DNA of 64,000 bases from Artemia franciscana (taxonomy: Eukaryota > Arthropoda > Branchiopoda > Anostraca > Artemiidae), in assembly GCF_032884065.1 (NCBI RefSeq), contig NC_088866.1:27187899-27251898 (forward strand), written 5' to 3'. This document shows, piece after piece, positions 1 to 51,176 of the stretch; positions within the stretch are counted from its first letter, which is position 1, and each line of letters begins with the position of its first letter. Position numbers and translations under genes: made by a program. Under the pieces are notes generated by a model that did not search any database, was not told the origin of the DNA, and saw only the letters and a program-made list of their open reading frames with translations.

Positions 1-765
1 TCAATCTTTCTCTCACAACAGCTCTTGAAAGTCACACTTTTTGTACCGCCTACTATTTGAAATACGGTCACTCAGTTGGGTCCCCGAAACGATTTGTAGG
101 AAATTTGTCTGGAAAATATACAGCAAATCTTCCTCCGTTTTTTAGAGCGCCCATGCTTAAGAGCCATACTTGACCACTTTCATCACTGTAGCTTCCAATA
201 TTCTAATCTGGTTAGCAGACTTGAACTTTTAATTTCCGATCAAATGAACCATTTCCGGATCTTCTAAGATCTCCGTGGGAAAAAAAAAAACAAAAAAAAA
301 CAACAATAATAAATACACATTCGTGATGTTTCCTCTGGCAAAAGAAACGTAAAATAAAAATTTTTTTATATAGGAGCTTGAAACCTCTGTAGTATGGTTC
401 TCTGACATGCTGAATCTCATCATGTGATTTTCATCATTCTTTTGATGTATTTATTTGTTATCAAGACACTGTTGCCTAGAGTTTCGGTTGCTATGAGTCG
501 CATTGTTCCTTACGTACAGTTCGTTACCACGAACTGTTTGATAATACCTAGGTAAGTGAAGCTGTCCAGTTCATTTGTCTTACCCAAGATCACCTTTTCA
601 TCTTTACTTATTCCTAGCCCTAGTAATTTGGTCTCCTTAACATTAATTTTCAAACCCGTTCTTGCACCTTGAAGTCGCAAAACGTCTAAAAGCTCAGACA
701 TTTTGCTAATTCTTTCATCTAGGATGCTTAAATCATCAGGATAATCTAAGTCCAGGGGGGGGGGG
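1..765 (-). mobile_element. RTE-like non-LTR retrotransposon fragment, split by a repeat insertion
   Basis: The minus strand of 1-222 and 543-765 matches the same order of sequence seen at 30800-31640 (-) and 37560-38370 (+) in this window. The second part encodes the segment after the reverse transcriptase catalytic box, including LKINVKETKLLGLGIS and a FTYLG motif. The first part is the downstream region with the words for the thumb and C-terminus. A family-R repeat (223-542) has replaced about 80 bases in between. Reading frames are broken, so this is a dead copy. Confidence 0.7.
223..542 (-). repeat. Family-R repeat copy R1 (head part)
   Basis: On the minus strand this starts with the palindromic head word (CAGTTCGT, GGTA, ACGAACTG) at about 517-542. 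It continues with the body sequence shared by the copies near 10.6, 23.2, 48.7, 49.1 and 60.0 kb. It is inserted in an RTE-like element, so it is younger than that element. No coding potential is seen. Confidence 0.75.
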
Positions 766-1149
766 TTTACTACCCAATTTGGTTCTTGGGATTCAAACTC
801 AAACCTTCAATAAAATGTAACAACTTATAGTTATAATCTGTTAGCTTGTTTTGAATGTAGCAAACTTTGCACTAAAACACTTTTATGCGGTGTAATATCT
901 AATTATGGAACTCAGAAACCGAAGTAGTTATAGCTTGGATGCAGGGATGGATAAACAAATAATGTTGGGGAGACGAAACATGAGCTCCCACACTGGTTTT
1001 GTGCCGTAAAACAACTCTCTAGATCTGCCCCTGCTCGGATGTGGGTTATTAAATACTTGGCCAACATGAGTCATGTAGGTGATTCTGCTACATATAAATA
1101 AACCAAACTCGGTTCTTTCAGTATGTAGATAATTCATCTCAGTAAAGTC

Positions 1150-1600
1150 AAATCTGAAAAGTGAAAACTAGGTCCACATGTACATATCTCTGTTCCGCTC
1201 CTTTTCATTATGATTGTATAGCGGAGTTCCAAAAACGATTAGAATTAGTTTTATTTTCAGAGGCCTTGGATCTGTCACTGATTAATTATGCAGATGATGC
1301 GCTGAACCTATATAAGACTTATGCTGCTATAGAACCTATATAAGACTTATGCTGCTATAGAAGGGAACTTTGATATTCCATCTTATGACTATAAAAAAAT
1401 TGATCTTAGTTACAATCCGTAAAAGACTGAATTTGTTGTAGTAGTAAAGTCGACTGGTCGTTCATCTGCTGTAAATATTCGCCTTGGATCCTATCTTGTA
1501 AAAGCTTTGTCTAGTATTACTTACCTTGGACTGCCTATTGATTCTAGCTTGAAGTATACCAGATCCTTCCAGCTTGAGTCTTAAGTGAGATACTGCGAAG
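1150..1600 (+). pseudogene. Reverse transcriptase fragment of a non-LTR retrotransposon
   Basis: The plus strand encodes a catalytic YADD box (INYADDALNLYKTY) followed by KTEFVV and the ITYLGLPIDSSLK motif. This order (YADD, KTE, YLG) is typical of the palm and thumb of non-LTR reverse transcriptases. A 28-bp tandem duplication shifts the frame just after the YADD box and a TAA interrupts the frame before KTE. No endonuclease domain is present. The region inserts upstream of the first visible TMEM245 exon, in what is probably an intron. Confidence 0.75.
1307..1362 (+). repeat. 28-bp perfect tandem duplication
   Basis: Two identical 28-base units lie back to back at 1307-1334 and 1335-1362. 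Because 28 is not a multiple of three, the duplication breaks the reverse transcriptase frame. Confidence 0.95.
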
Positions 1601-2832
1601 GACGTATGGAGTTCTTGTTTCGTGTAAATCCAGGTATAAGCGGTCAATTTTAGGTAAGATATATAATGCATTTGCTGTGCCCCAATTATTAGCATAAGCA
1701 TTCTTATGGGAACTGTTTGGTCAAACTGAAAAAAAATAGCTATCCGCCGACTGTATTTCTGTTGTGCAAAGTTTCTATTAGGTATCTCTTTATGGGAAAG
1801 CAACCGACGGCTCGTGTCTAGTTTTGTGTAGTGGAACTCTTCACTGTTATTGAAGAGCGTCGATATCGTTTATGTTTGCTCTAGATAATGAAAATAGTTT
1901 GCTGAATTCTCTTTATGCAAGATTGAAGTGTATTTATGTTTCTAGTGTAATTATTGTTTTAGCGTATTCATTTTTCTAGTGTATTTATATTTCTAGTGAA
2001 TTTATATTTATTTTTCTTATTATTCAATTTAACACCTGGTATGTTTTTTACTTAGATTTCTATAAATGTATTTTGCCCTCCCCCCACCCAAATTTCACGA
2101 ACTGAAGCCACTGATCCAGTGATTCCACTATCCCAAACATTTCGTGATGTCTCATACTTTTTTTTTCTAAAAGAAAGCTGGGTTCTACAAAAAATTCCCC
2201 GGAAATTAGCGATTTGCTCTCTGTTTTAGAGCTTATTCAGCGATAGATTTAAACAAAAAGACTTGAACAGTCTCTCCCATAACGCTCCATGGCCAGGAAG
2301 AATCAAGGAAGCAAAAAAATGAAAGAAACAGTTCAGCGCAATGCCTTCATACCTTCAAGAATTTCAACATAAGAAACGGAAAGTAAAAGAAATACACCAG
2401 ACAAAAAAAAATTATCTTTCACCTCAAAAATCCTAAAAATCTCAAGCTAGGGAAGGGTGTAGCGCATAATTTAAAATCAAACAATAAAAAAAAGAGCCAG
2501 AATAACCCTAAAATGTTTGCTCATTTACGATATAACCTGTTAATGTTAATGTTTATGCGTGTATAAAAAATTTTGGGAAAGCGGAAATGGTAGCTTGATT
2601 TCCGGTTTTTGAATCCGTTTTGTTCCAGAAGCTTGTGATACTTTAGTCTTGGTGTATCCTAAAGTTAATTTAGTATACCTATATTTATACATTTAATTAT
2701 GTTTATTTCACATATTTATGTATGCTCAATGATAAGTTTTTATCTTTGCTCATTTATTTGAACTCAGTATTAGCAATAAACGCCTCCATAATGATTGAAA
2801 CAAGTGGAATAAGTATAAATACTATATTGTAG
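1601..2832. other. No gene recognised; probable TMEM245 intron
   Basis: AT-rich sequence with several TTTCTAGTG(T/A)ATTTAT repeats near 1930-2010 and short A and T runs. No conserved coding motif is seen. The stretch ends at the acceptor of the first visible TMEM245 exon. Confidence 0.5.
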
Positions 2833-43863
<41,031 letters not shown>

Positions 43864-44093
43864 AGAATTACAACTAAGTCCCTTGTCTGGTAATGGTGTT
43901 CTCCTATCTGCTAAAACACTAGTCAAATAGTCCGTCTGCTTTAATTCTGTTGATATTAAATTATTATGATTAATCTGCTGTGTATATATTTTCTACTTTA
44001 TTGTTCTTTTAATCAATTAATACAACTGTCTGCTTCTAAAGTACATTGCAAATTATTTTACGAGAAGGCAGAGTAATATATTTAATTTTACAT

Positions 44094-44126
44094 ATTTAAT
44101 TCTCAGAAAACTTGTGGCGACACTCA
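44094..44126 (-). pseudogene. Fragment resembling the last codons of POLR1H
   Basis: The minus strand encodes CRHKFSEN and a TAA, compared with CSHKFSEN and TAA at the end of POLR1H. The first 21 bases of the two sites, covering the stop and what follows it, are identical (CATATTTAATTCTCAGAAAA region), and further matches run to about 36 bases. A MITE-like repeat begins right next to it at about 44129, so any longer copy has been cut off. Confidence 0.55.
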
Positions 44127-44128
44127 GG

Positions 44129-44340
44129 GCCGTATCCAGGATTTCTGTTCGGGGGAAGGGGGGTATTTTTTCGGAGCTTTTACAAAAAAAGAAAACTTTT
44201 AAAAACGCATAACATTTTTTTATATGCATTTTGGTACGGTTTTACGAGTCAGACAAACATTTCAGGGGGGGGGGATAGGGGTCAAGATGAAAAATCGAAA
44301 GGCACTGCTCCGATAAATAAGACATGGGGGAGAGGCATTT
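44129..44340. mobile_element. Short MITE-like repeat (copy 3 of 3)
   Basis: It starts GCCGTATCCAGGATTTCTGT followed by G-runs. It has AAAAACGCATAACA and TTTTACGAGTCAGACAAA in the middle and a second G-run near 44266. This is the inverted order of the copy at 38385-38525. It abuts the POLR1H-like fragment. Confidence 0.6.
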
Positions 44341-44359
44341 TCAAGAATAATGCCTCTGA

Positions 44360-44785
44360 CTAATAAGGAGGAGTTAAAGTATGCTATTAAAATGAGGGTG
44401 AATATTTTACTACTTGGGGCAACAAGAAAATATTTTGGAAGGAAGCAGGGGCGTAATGGTCCTTACTTGTGTCTTATGTCTGCAGGTTTCAATGGTAGTG
44501 TGGTTCATATGATTTTTGGGTGTAAAAAATTGAACAGAGTTGCGGAAGGAAGTGTATGGAGACTGTAGATTTAATGTTGGAGAGTGTATGTTTGATGAAA
44601 GATAGTGGTTAAGAACAGTGATGACTTTAAGGTAATTTCTCAGACCTGCAATGGAGCAAAGTAACAGACTTCTGTAATTTGCGAAATGTTTTGGGTTATG
44701 TAGTGCGAAATACTTATAATGGAATTTTTCCTTCTTGTTGCCACGGCCTAGGATTTTTGGAGAAATAAGATTTATTATTATTCAT
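44360..44785 (+). repeat. Duplicated block, copy 2
   Basis: Second copy of the block at 43425-43775. It too is followed, after a T-rich tract, by an AG|GTTTGATA acceptor, like the AG|GTTGGATA acceptor after copy 1. A third, weaker trace (CAAGACAAAGTA near 45550) may exist. Confidence 0.8.
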
Positions 44786-44797
44786 GTTTTTATTCAG

Positions 44798-44921
44798 GTT
44801 TGATAATTTTATGACAAGACAGAGTAACATATTAGATATTTACAGGTCCAAACCTCAGAAACAGAGTTTATTTTTGAAAATCAATGTGACACAAAAATTG
44901 CTCATTCTTCCTACTGGTTGA
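44798..44921 (+). other. Candidate alternative terminal exon of TMEM245
   Basis: The acceptor ATGTTTTTATTCAG is in the same phase as the exon F donor and opens 40 codons (FDNFMTRQSNILDIYRSKPQ and on) before a TGA at 44919-44921. It follows the second copy of a duplicated block, as exon G follows the first. No transcript evidence exists; it may be a decoy. Confidence 0.25.
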
Positions 44922-46195
44922 AATTTTACACAGCAGAACCAATCAGGTAGAATTAAGAATTACCTTTCGCTCATTTTACTAGGTTAACATTTCAGGTAAG
45001 AATCAATGAGGTATTTAAAAGATGGGACCACTACTACTGTAATTATATCTTCTGTAGCAACAAATTGAAAACACTAAATTACATTTTTGGATAATATTAG
45101 GACCAGTGGCTTCAATTCACGAACATTTAAGGTTAGAGCAAATTGTATTTTTAAATCAAGAGGGGAAAGGGCGGGGGGGGGGCTTTTCCAGTAATCAGGC
45201 GAAATTTAAATTTTTATTCTTTAGCTCGAAATTTCACACAGGAACCAATCATGCGTCCCTTTCTGACATACGTTTGAGGATAATATCATTGGCTTACAAA
45301 AATACATCACAGGCGTAAACCAATGAAATTCAGATGAACTCTTTATCAGAGAATCACAGACCAATGTTATCTCTTTTCCTGTACCTGGGATTTTTATTTT
45401 GGAAGTCACCAGAAATTTTTTTTTTTTCGTGGAAGTTGTTTAAGAGTCTCGCGTAATGTGGCTTAGGCTTCGAACTTCACTGTATGTGCGAACCTTATAT
45501 TCCATTGATGCGATGGTCTACATTGAAATTTTGTTTGAATTATATTTATGGCAAGACAAAGTACCACACTTCCAGGTGTTTACCGACCCGCCTGCAGATT
45601 TGTAATTTCAGAGTTGTCAGACATTTTTTTAATTAAGCTTGAATAACGATCTCGCATAATACTTATTTTTTTTAACGACTTTGCCCAACAATCTCGGACA
45701 TTATTAATTGAACATAGAACTCAAGATCCATTAGTTTTCCCCTTATGGAGCAGAAAACACCAAAAATGCATGCCACATTTTTTTTTTTTTTTTTTTTTTT
45801 TTTTATCTTTCTTCTTACAAGCCACAAAAAATTGTAGAAAAAATCGGAAATAAAACCTGACTAACCTGTGCCATTACAATTAAGTTATGTTAATCGTGCT
45901 TAAAAAAGAAGGAAACGAGGAAGTCCATCACTGCATCCCATTTGAAAAGGTGAGTTTCCTTGTTACTCAAGATGGTGGACTTAATTCTATTATATGGGAT
46001 TTTCGGCTACGATGATTCACACATTCAGTTTTCACATAAGTTTCAAATATCGAGTCCCCTTCTTGTCAGTTATTCACATTTTTGAATTTCCAGTTTTAAA
46101 GGGCTAGGTTTGCTCTTTACTAGGTTGCTCTAAGGAGCAACAATGATTGCGTTTTCTTAAACAATTACTCAAATAAAAAAAAATTAGTAGCATAT
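44922..46195. other. Intergenic sequence between convergent 3' ends
   Basis: It contains two diverged copies of a segment with AAATTT(T/C)ACACAG(CA)GAACCAATCA (near 44923 and 45227) and a T run at 45777-45804. No gene recognised. Confidence 0.5.
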
Positions 46196-46413
46196 TTAAT
46201 TCTCAGAAAATTTATGACTACACTTTAAACAAGTATAGATAACAGTTTGGCCTTCATCTGCTGATCGTGTCTGCTGGGCCTGGTAATTTAATTTGGTGTA
46301 GCCACACTTAGGGCACTTGTGGTCAATTTCTTGCCCTTGTTGTTGTGATTTGGACACTTGAATTTTGAAACTTCGTCTCTTTACTGGAATTTCTAAACGT
46401 GGAAGGGCCACAC
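46196..46413 (-). CDS. POLR1H: POLR1H exon 2 (TFIIS-type zinc ribbon)
   Basis: It encodes VALPRLEIPVKRRSF, a Gln-rich linker and the complete C-terminal ribbon ending CSHKFSEN. The ribbon motif RSADEGQT is essentially invariant in RPA12 and in TFIIS-like proteins. Confidence 0.95.
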
Positions 46414-49400
46414 CTGGAAATAATAATAAAAAAAACATATCTGGATCAGCTTAGTTTCAAATAACAATAAGAAGAATATAGATAAGAATTAATAAGAGAC
46501 AACTAAAAAGATATAATAAAAAAAAACTTACTCGGGAGCACAAAGCAAAATTCTCATGAGGCAGGGGGGGGGGGTCCAAAATACACAAAACAATTTAACA
46601 CCTTACATTCCGAATTTTTTTGGCGGGGAGGGGCTCGCACTTGTTTGCTGCTCCATAAATTCAATGCATACTTCACAGCATTTTTTGTTAATCTTGTTCT
46701 AAATCAATTATTTAAATCGAAGTCAGTGGGACTGGTCTAACCAAGACTAGTTCCGCTCTTTTATCCATGTTATATATGAGCTGTTCAGACACGAAATGTT
46801 TAAGTCCATAACCTTATTTACTCAAGTTAGGTCTCGTCCTTGAAGATCGTCTTGGGGCCTCTTTCCTCGTAATGGTGTGGATTACCCTTCTGTATGTTTT
46901 GCGGCTTTGCTCGGCGAGGAAAACTTGAGAGGCGGCAAGGCAATGAGTTATCCTTCTACCTATTTGCGGGACGACTAGGAGGATGAGGATCGTGAATCTG
47001 GCCTTCTGAAAGATTTTCGAGCAACAGAACTTACCTATCCGTTGGACATGACCGAGCCACTGGAGCTAGATTCTTTTGGAGAATTAAATTTAAAAAAAAA
47101 CAAGGTTTTTTAACTGCAAGTAAGGAGCGACATTAAAACTAAAAAAAAACAGAAATTACTCCGTATATGAAAGGGGTGTCCCCTCCTCAACACTTGCTCT
47201 TTACGCTAAAGTTTGACACTGTCACAACTCTACTTTTTAAAATAACAAAAAAACCTTTAGCGTAAAGAGCGAGGCGTAAAAGTTTTAACGTCGCTCCTTA
47301 CTTGCAGTTAAAAAAACTTGTTTTTTATTCAATTTCTGGACGTTTTTGAATTAATGCATGTTTTGATTTTGGCTCACCGAAAATGAATAATTAAAACGAA
47401 ATTTGCAATTTTTTTTTTTTGATAAATGGCTTTCTCTTAGTTTTGATCGGATGATTTTGATAAAAAAAAAGGGATGGGGGAGGAGGCCTAGTTGCCCTCT
47501 AATTTTCAGTTACTTAAAAATGCAACTAGATTTTTTTATTTTTTTTGCAGGAACGTTTTCGTTAGTAATAATCATACGCACCTTACGAATTAACTTACGT
47601 AACGAACTTCTATATTTGTGTATTTTTATTACATATATGAGGGGGTTTCTCTCCTCGTCAATACCTCGCTCTTTACACTAAAACTTGAATTTTATCCCAA
47701 ATCTTTAAGAATGACCCCTGAATCACAAAGGCTGTAGAATAAATAGTTGAAATTACTAAAAAAAAACTTTAGCGTAAAGAGCAAGGTATTGTGGAGGAGA
47801 CGAACCCCTTTATATACGTAATATTTTATGTTCGTTTTAAGTTTTAATGCAACTCATTACTTCCAGGTGAAAAAAATGTAATTTATTTTCTCCTTGTTTT
47901 TTTTTAAGTAATGCTAGAAAATCCTGCACCCCTTTCATGGAAATTCTCTTCCCTCATGATAAATTCCTCAATGAAAAGATCCTCCCACGTAACCCCCTCC
48001 TACCCAACGCGAAAATGTTCCCCTAAAAACGTCTGTACACGTCCTAATAACCATTACTATATGTGAAACAATGGTCGAAGTTTGTAACTTGCAGCCCCTC
48101 CCCCGGGGACTGTGGGGGATTAAGTCGTCCCAAAGACATAATTCTTAGATTTTTGACTGAGCTGAACAGAATGGCTATCTAAAAATTTTGATCCGGTGAT
48201 TTTGGGGGAAAACGTGCGTGGGAAGGGGCCTAGGTGCCCTCCAATTTTTTCGGTCACTTAAAAAGGGCACTAGAACTTCGAAGTTCCATTATAATGAGCC
48301 CTCTCGCAACATTCTAGGACCACTGGGTTGATACGATCACCCCTGGTGAAAAAAATTCAAAATTCCACATTTTTGTAGATATGAGCTTGAAACTTTTACA
48401 GTAGGGTTTTCTGATACGCTGAATATGATGGTATGATTTTGTTAAGATTCTATGACTTTTATGGGGTGTTTCCCCCCTATTTTCCAAAATAAATCAAATT
48501 TTCTCAGGCTCGTAACTTTTGATGGGCAAGACCAAACTTGATGAAACTTATATATTTAAAATCAGCATTAAAATGTGATTCTTTTGATATAACTATTGGT
48601 ATCAAAATTCCGTTTTTTTAAGGTTTCGGTTACTATTGAGCCGGGTCACTCCTTACTGCAGTTCGTTACCACGAACTGTTTGATGATTGTTGGATTTGAA
48701 GGCGCTTGAAGAGTTCGACATCTGAAATTCTATCAAGGTAGGTGATTCTAGCGATTCAGCAGAGGCATTTAGTTTCAAGTGCTACGAATCAGCACTGGTC
48801 ATCCACCTTGAGCATCCACCTTCCACTTCCTTGATACATCACACAGGCATAAGAGCTTTTAAATTGGAACTTGCAAAGGCCTTTTTATATCTGTGTTCTT
48901 GTATCAGTGACAAAAAAAGTGTCCTTTTAAATAGAAGTAAAATTAAATTGAAAATCAGAGACACAATAATTCTGTTCTATCCCATAATGTTCATAATGAT
49001 CGTGATTTTCTTTTTGTTGTTGAATTTCGACAAATAAGAATCTTCGAAGCAAATATCAAACAGTTCGTGGTAACAAACTGTAAGTAAGGAGCGACTCGGC
49101 CCAATAGTAACCGAAACACTAAAAAATGAAATATCAAAAGAATTAGATTTTTATGCTGATTCAAAATATATATAATTAATCGAGTTTAAGTTACTCATCC
49201 AAAGCTACAAGGCTGAGAAAATTTACCTGATTTTAGAAAACAGGGAGAAACACCCTTAAAAAGTCAATCAACCTTAATGAAAATCGCACAGTCAGATGCA
49301 ACGTATCAGAGGATCTTAATGTAAAGGTTTCAAGCTCTAATTTGGAAAAATGCGATTTTTTTTTTAGAAGAAGGATCATGCGTTTTTGTTTGTTTCCTGT

Positions 49401-51176
49401 TTTTTCCAAGGGTGATTGTACAGAACAAATGGTCGTCTAAGAACGGGAGGGGGGTCATTTGAACGGAAATTAAATGTTATAGTGCCTTTTTTAAGTCACC
49501 AAAAAGATTGTAGGGCAACTAGCTTCCCTCCCACGCCCCTCTTTCCCAAAGTCATCAAATAAAAATTTTGAGATAGCCATTTCGTTCAGCATACTTGAAA
49601 GATCAAATAACCATGCCTCCCCCCAATGGGAGAAGGGGTGAAAGGGCTGTAAGTTATAAAGTTTGCCCATTGTTTACACAAAGTATTTGTTATTGGGAAG
49701 TACACAGACACTGTTCGGGGAAAGGGAACTTTCTGCGGGGGGGGGAGGTCGAGAAAGTTCCATGGGGAGAATGTTCCATGGACAGCGAAGTTTCAGGGAA
49801 TGAACTTTCAAGGGGAAATTCTGCATGGGGGACTTTGCCAGAATTCCTATACAGAATCATTTTTATTTATCTTACTTTCTCTTTGGCGGCTCAATTTTAC
49901 AATTGGAGATGTTCTAAGGAAATTTTCAAAGGGGTTGAGATTGTCTGGAGGATTTTTCCTTGGGGAGGGGTACTTTAAGCGGGAGAACATCTCCATCGGG
50001 GAATTTTCCCGCAGGGGAAACTTTCTATTGGGAAGGAGAATGTCCACGGCAAACTTTTCTGGGAGGGGGATTTCCAGGGCAATTTCAAGAAGACACGAAA
50101 TTAAATGTAAAATAAGTCTTTTTTTTTCAAATGAAAGTAGCCTAAGGAGAATTTTCCAGGCAGAACTGTCCACGAAAAATTTTCTGGGAGGAGCTTTCAG
50201 CAAAGAAGGAATTGTTCGAGGGGAAATTTTCATGCAGGGGGAGGCAAATTTTCCGGGATTGTTTGAAAAACTATCAGAAAATGAATAAAAAAACAAGTCT
50301 TTCAACTGAAAGAAGGGTTTTTTTCCTTCCACGGGATAAACTTGCCATTGGGGAGAGTGGGATTTTCATAAAGAATTTTCCACGGAAGGAAGATTTTTAG
50401 GGAAATTTTTCCTGTAAAGAGATTTTTATTATGATTTGCAAAACGATTAGAAATTAAATAAAAACAAGTCTTTTTTTCAAATGAAAGTATGTTAAGGAGA
50501 ATTTTCAGGCGGAATTGTCCTCAAAAAAATTTCGGGGGGGGGGGGTCCCATCGAGGAGGAGGCAGATTTTCCTGCATTAATTGGAGAATGATCATAGATT
50601 AAATAAGAAAACAAGCTTTTTTTTAACTGAAAGTTGATAATTTCTGTTATAGATCACCTCCTCTGTGGATTTTGATGATTCCATTCAAGGCATTCCAGGT
50701 CAAAGCAGCCAGAACGATAGGCCACTAACAATAATAGAAGACTATCAGTCAGTTATGCCAGATATAGTCGAATTACTCCCAACTCAAGGTAAGGTAAAGG
50801 AAAGGAAACAAGGGCAAAATCTGAAAAAGTCAGAGGAGCCTAAATCAGGCCCAACTAACGAGTGAAGGTTAATTTCCTGGAACCTACAAAAGATGAAATT
50901 TTAACAGCAAAAAAGCGCTAACACTTCAACAGGGAGAGTATGCTGACACATTACTAAAGTTTTGACGAAGTTTTATAAATGTCTCAATTTTGGCCTTATT
51001 TCTGGTTCTTTCAACTGTTCTCACAGAAAGTGTAAATTATAACTTATCAACTTACTTTCTTTGGGCAGTTCTCTAATGGCACCACAGAACCTACATGAAG
51101 AAAGAGGTGTTGTAAGAGCAGCTCCACATATCTCGTTGTTACAAAAATTATCATCAAAAAATTGCTCGTAATTCAT
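46196..51176 (-). CDS. POLR1H: RNA polymerase I subunit RPA12 (two exons)
   Basis: Small subunit of nuclear RNA polymerase I, which makes rRNA in the nucleolus. Its C-terminal ribbon supports transcript cleavage and termination. Exon 1 is 51176-51056 (ATG at 51176), exon 2 is 46413-46196. The donor AAA|GTAAGT and acceptor ATTATTTCCAG join in phase 1 to make a Ser codon. The product has 112 residues, slightly below the usual 120-125. Cys12, 17, 28 and 31 form the N-terminal zinc site, and Cys74, 77, 102 and 105 the C-terminal TFIIS-type ribbon (CPKCG, then YTCLKC). Between these lies the diagnostic QTRSADEGQTV, whose Asp-Glu pair is catalytic in this family. The first Cys pair is spaced C-x4-C rather than the usual C-x2-C. 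The gene is tail-to-tail with TMEM245, and its intron holds two family-R repeats. Confidence 0.9.
46414..47094. other. POLR1H intron, no gene recognised
   Basis: Contains G-runs near 46564 and 46621. No coding motif. Confidence 0.5.
47095..48690 (-). repeat. Family-R repeat copy R4
   Basis: Minus orientation. The head palindrome (CAGTTCGTTACCACGAACTG) is at about 48659-48680. The body runs to the CCCCGGGGACTGTGGGGG word near 48105. Hairpin modules lie at about 47620-47870 and 47105-47310, each with arms containing TTTAGCGTAAAGAGC(G/A)AGG and its complement. It lies in the POLR1H intron. Confidence 0.85.
49055..50640 (+). repeat. Family-R repeat copy R5 (variant tail)
   Basis: Plus orientation, head at about 49062-49082, facing away from R4 about 370 bp to the left. 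The first 600 bases match the family body. The rest (49690-50640) differs: it has repeated purine-rich words (GGGAAATT, TTTTCC(A/G)GG) and three copies of an AAACAAGTCTTTTT(T)CAA stretch instead of the usual modules. Open frames here (49595-50400) are probably by-products of the repeats. Confidence 0.75.
50653..50788 (+). other. Exon-like open segment of unknown gene
   Basis: A good acceptor (TTCTGTTATAG) and a consensus donor (CAAG|GTAAGG) bound 136 bases. They encode VDFDDSIQGIPG, a QNDRPLTIIEDYQ segment and MPDIVELLPTQ without stops; the frame stays open to 50865. It is hydrophilic and acidic and no family was recognised. It lies on the plus strand inside the POLR1H intron. Its phase (0) does not fit the TMEM245 exon F donor (2), so it is not simply the next TMEM245 exon. 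Confidence 0.35.
51056..51176 (-). CDS. POLR1H: POLR1H exon 1
   Basis: It encodes 40 residues beginning MNYEQFFDDNFC, plus one base of a split Ser codon. The N-terminal acidic-aromatic FFDDNFC and the following Cys pairs fit the N-terminal ribbon of RPA12. No upstream in-frame ATG was noted, and an acceptor-like TTTTCAG lies just before, so a non-coding 5' exon may exist. Confidence 0.8.

Noticed and set aside
50653-50788. Treating this segment as the last exon of TMEM245
   Set aside because: Exon F ends in phase 2 and this segment needs phase 0; no bridging exon was found. Listed instead as an orphan exon-like segment.
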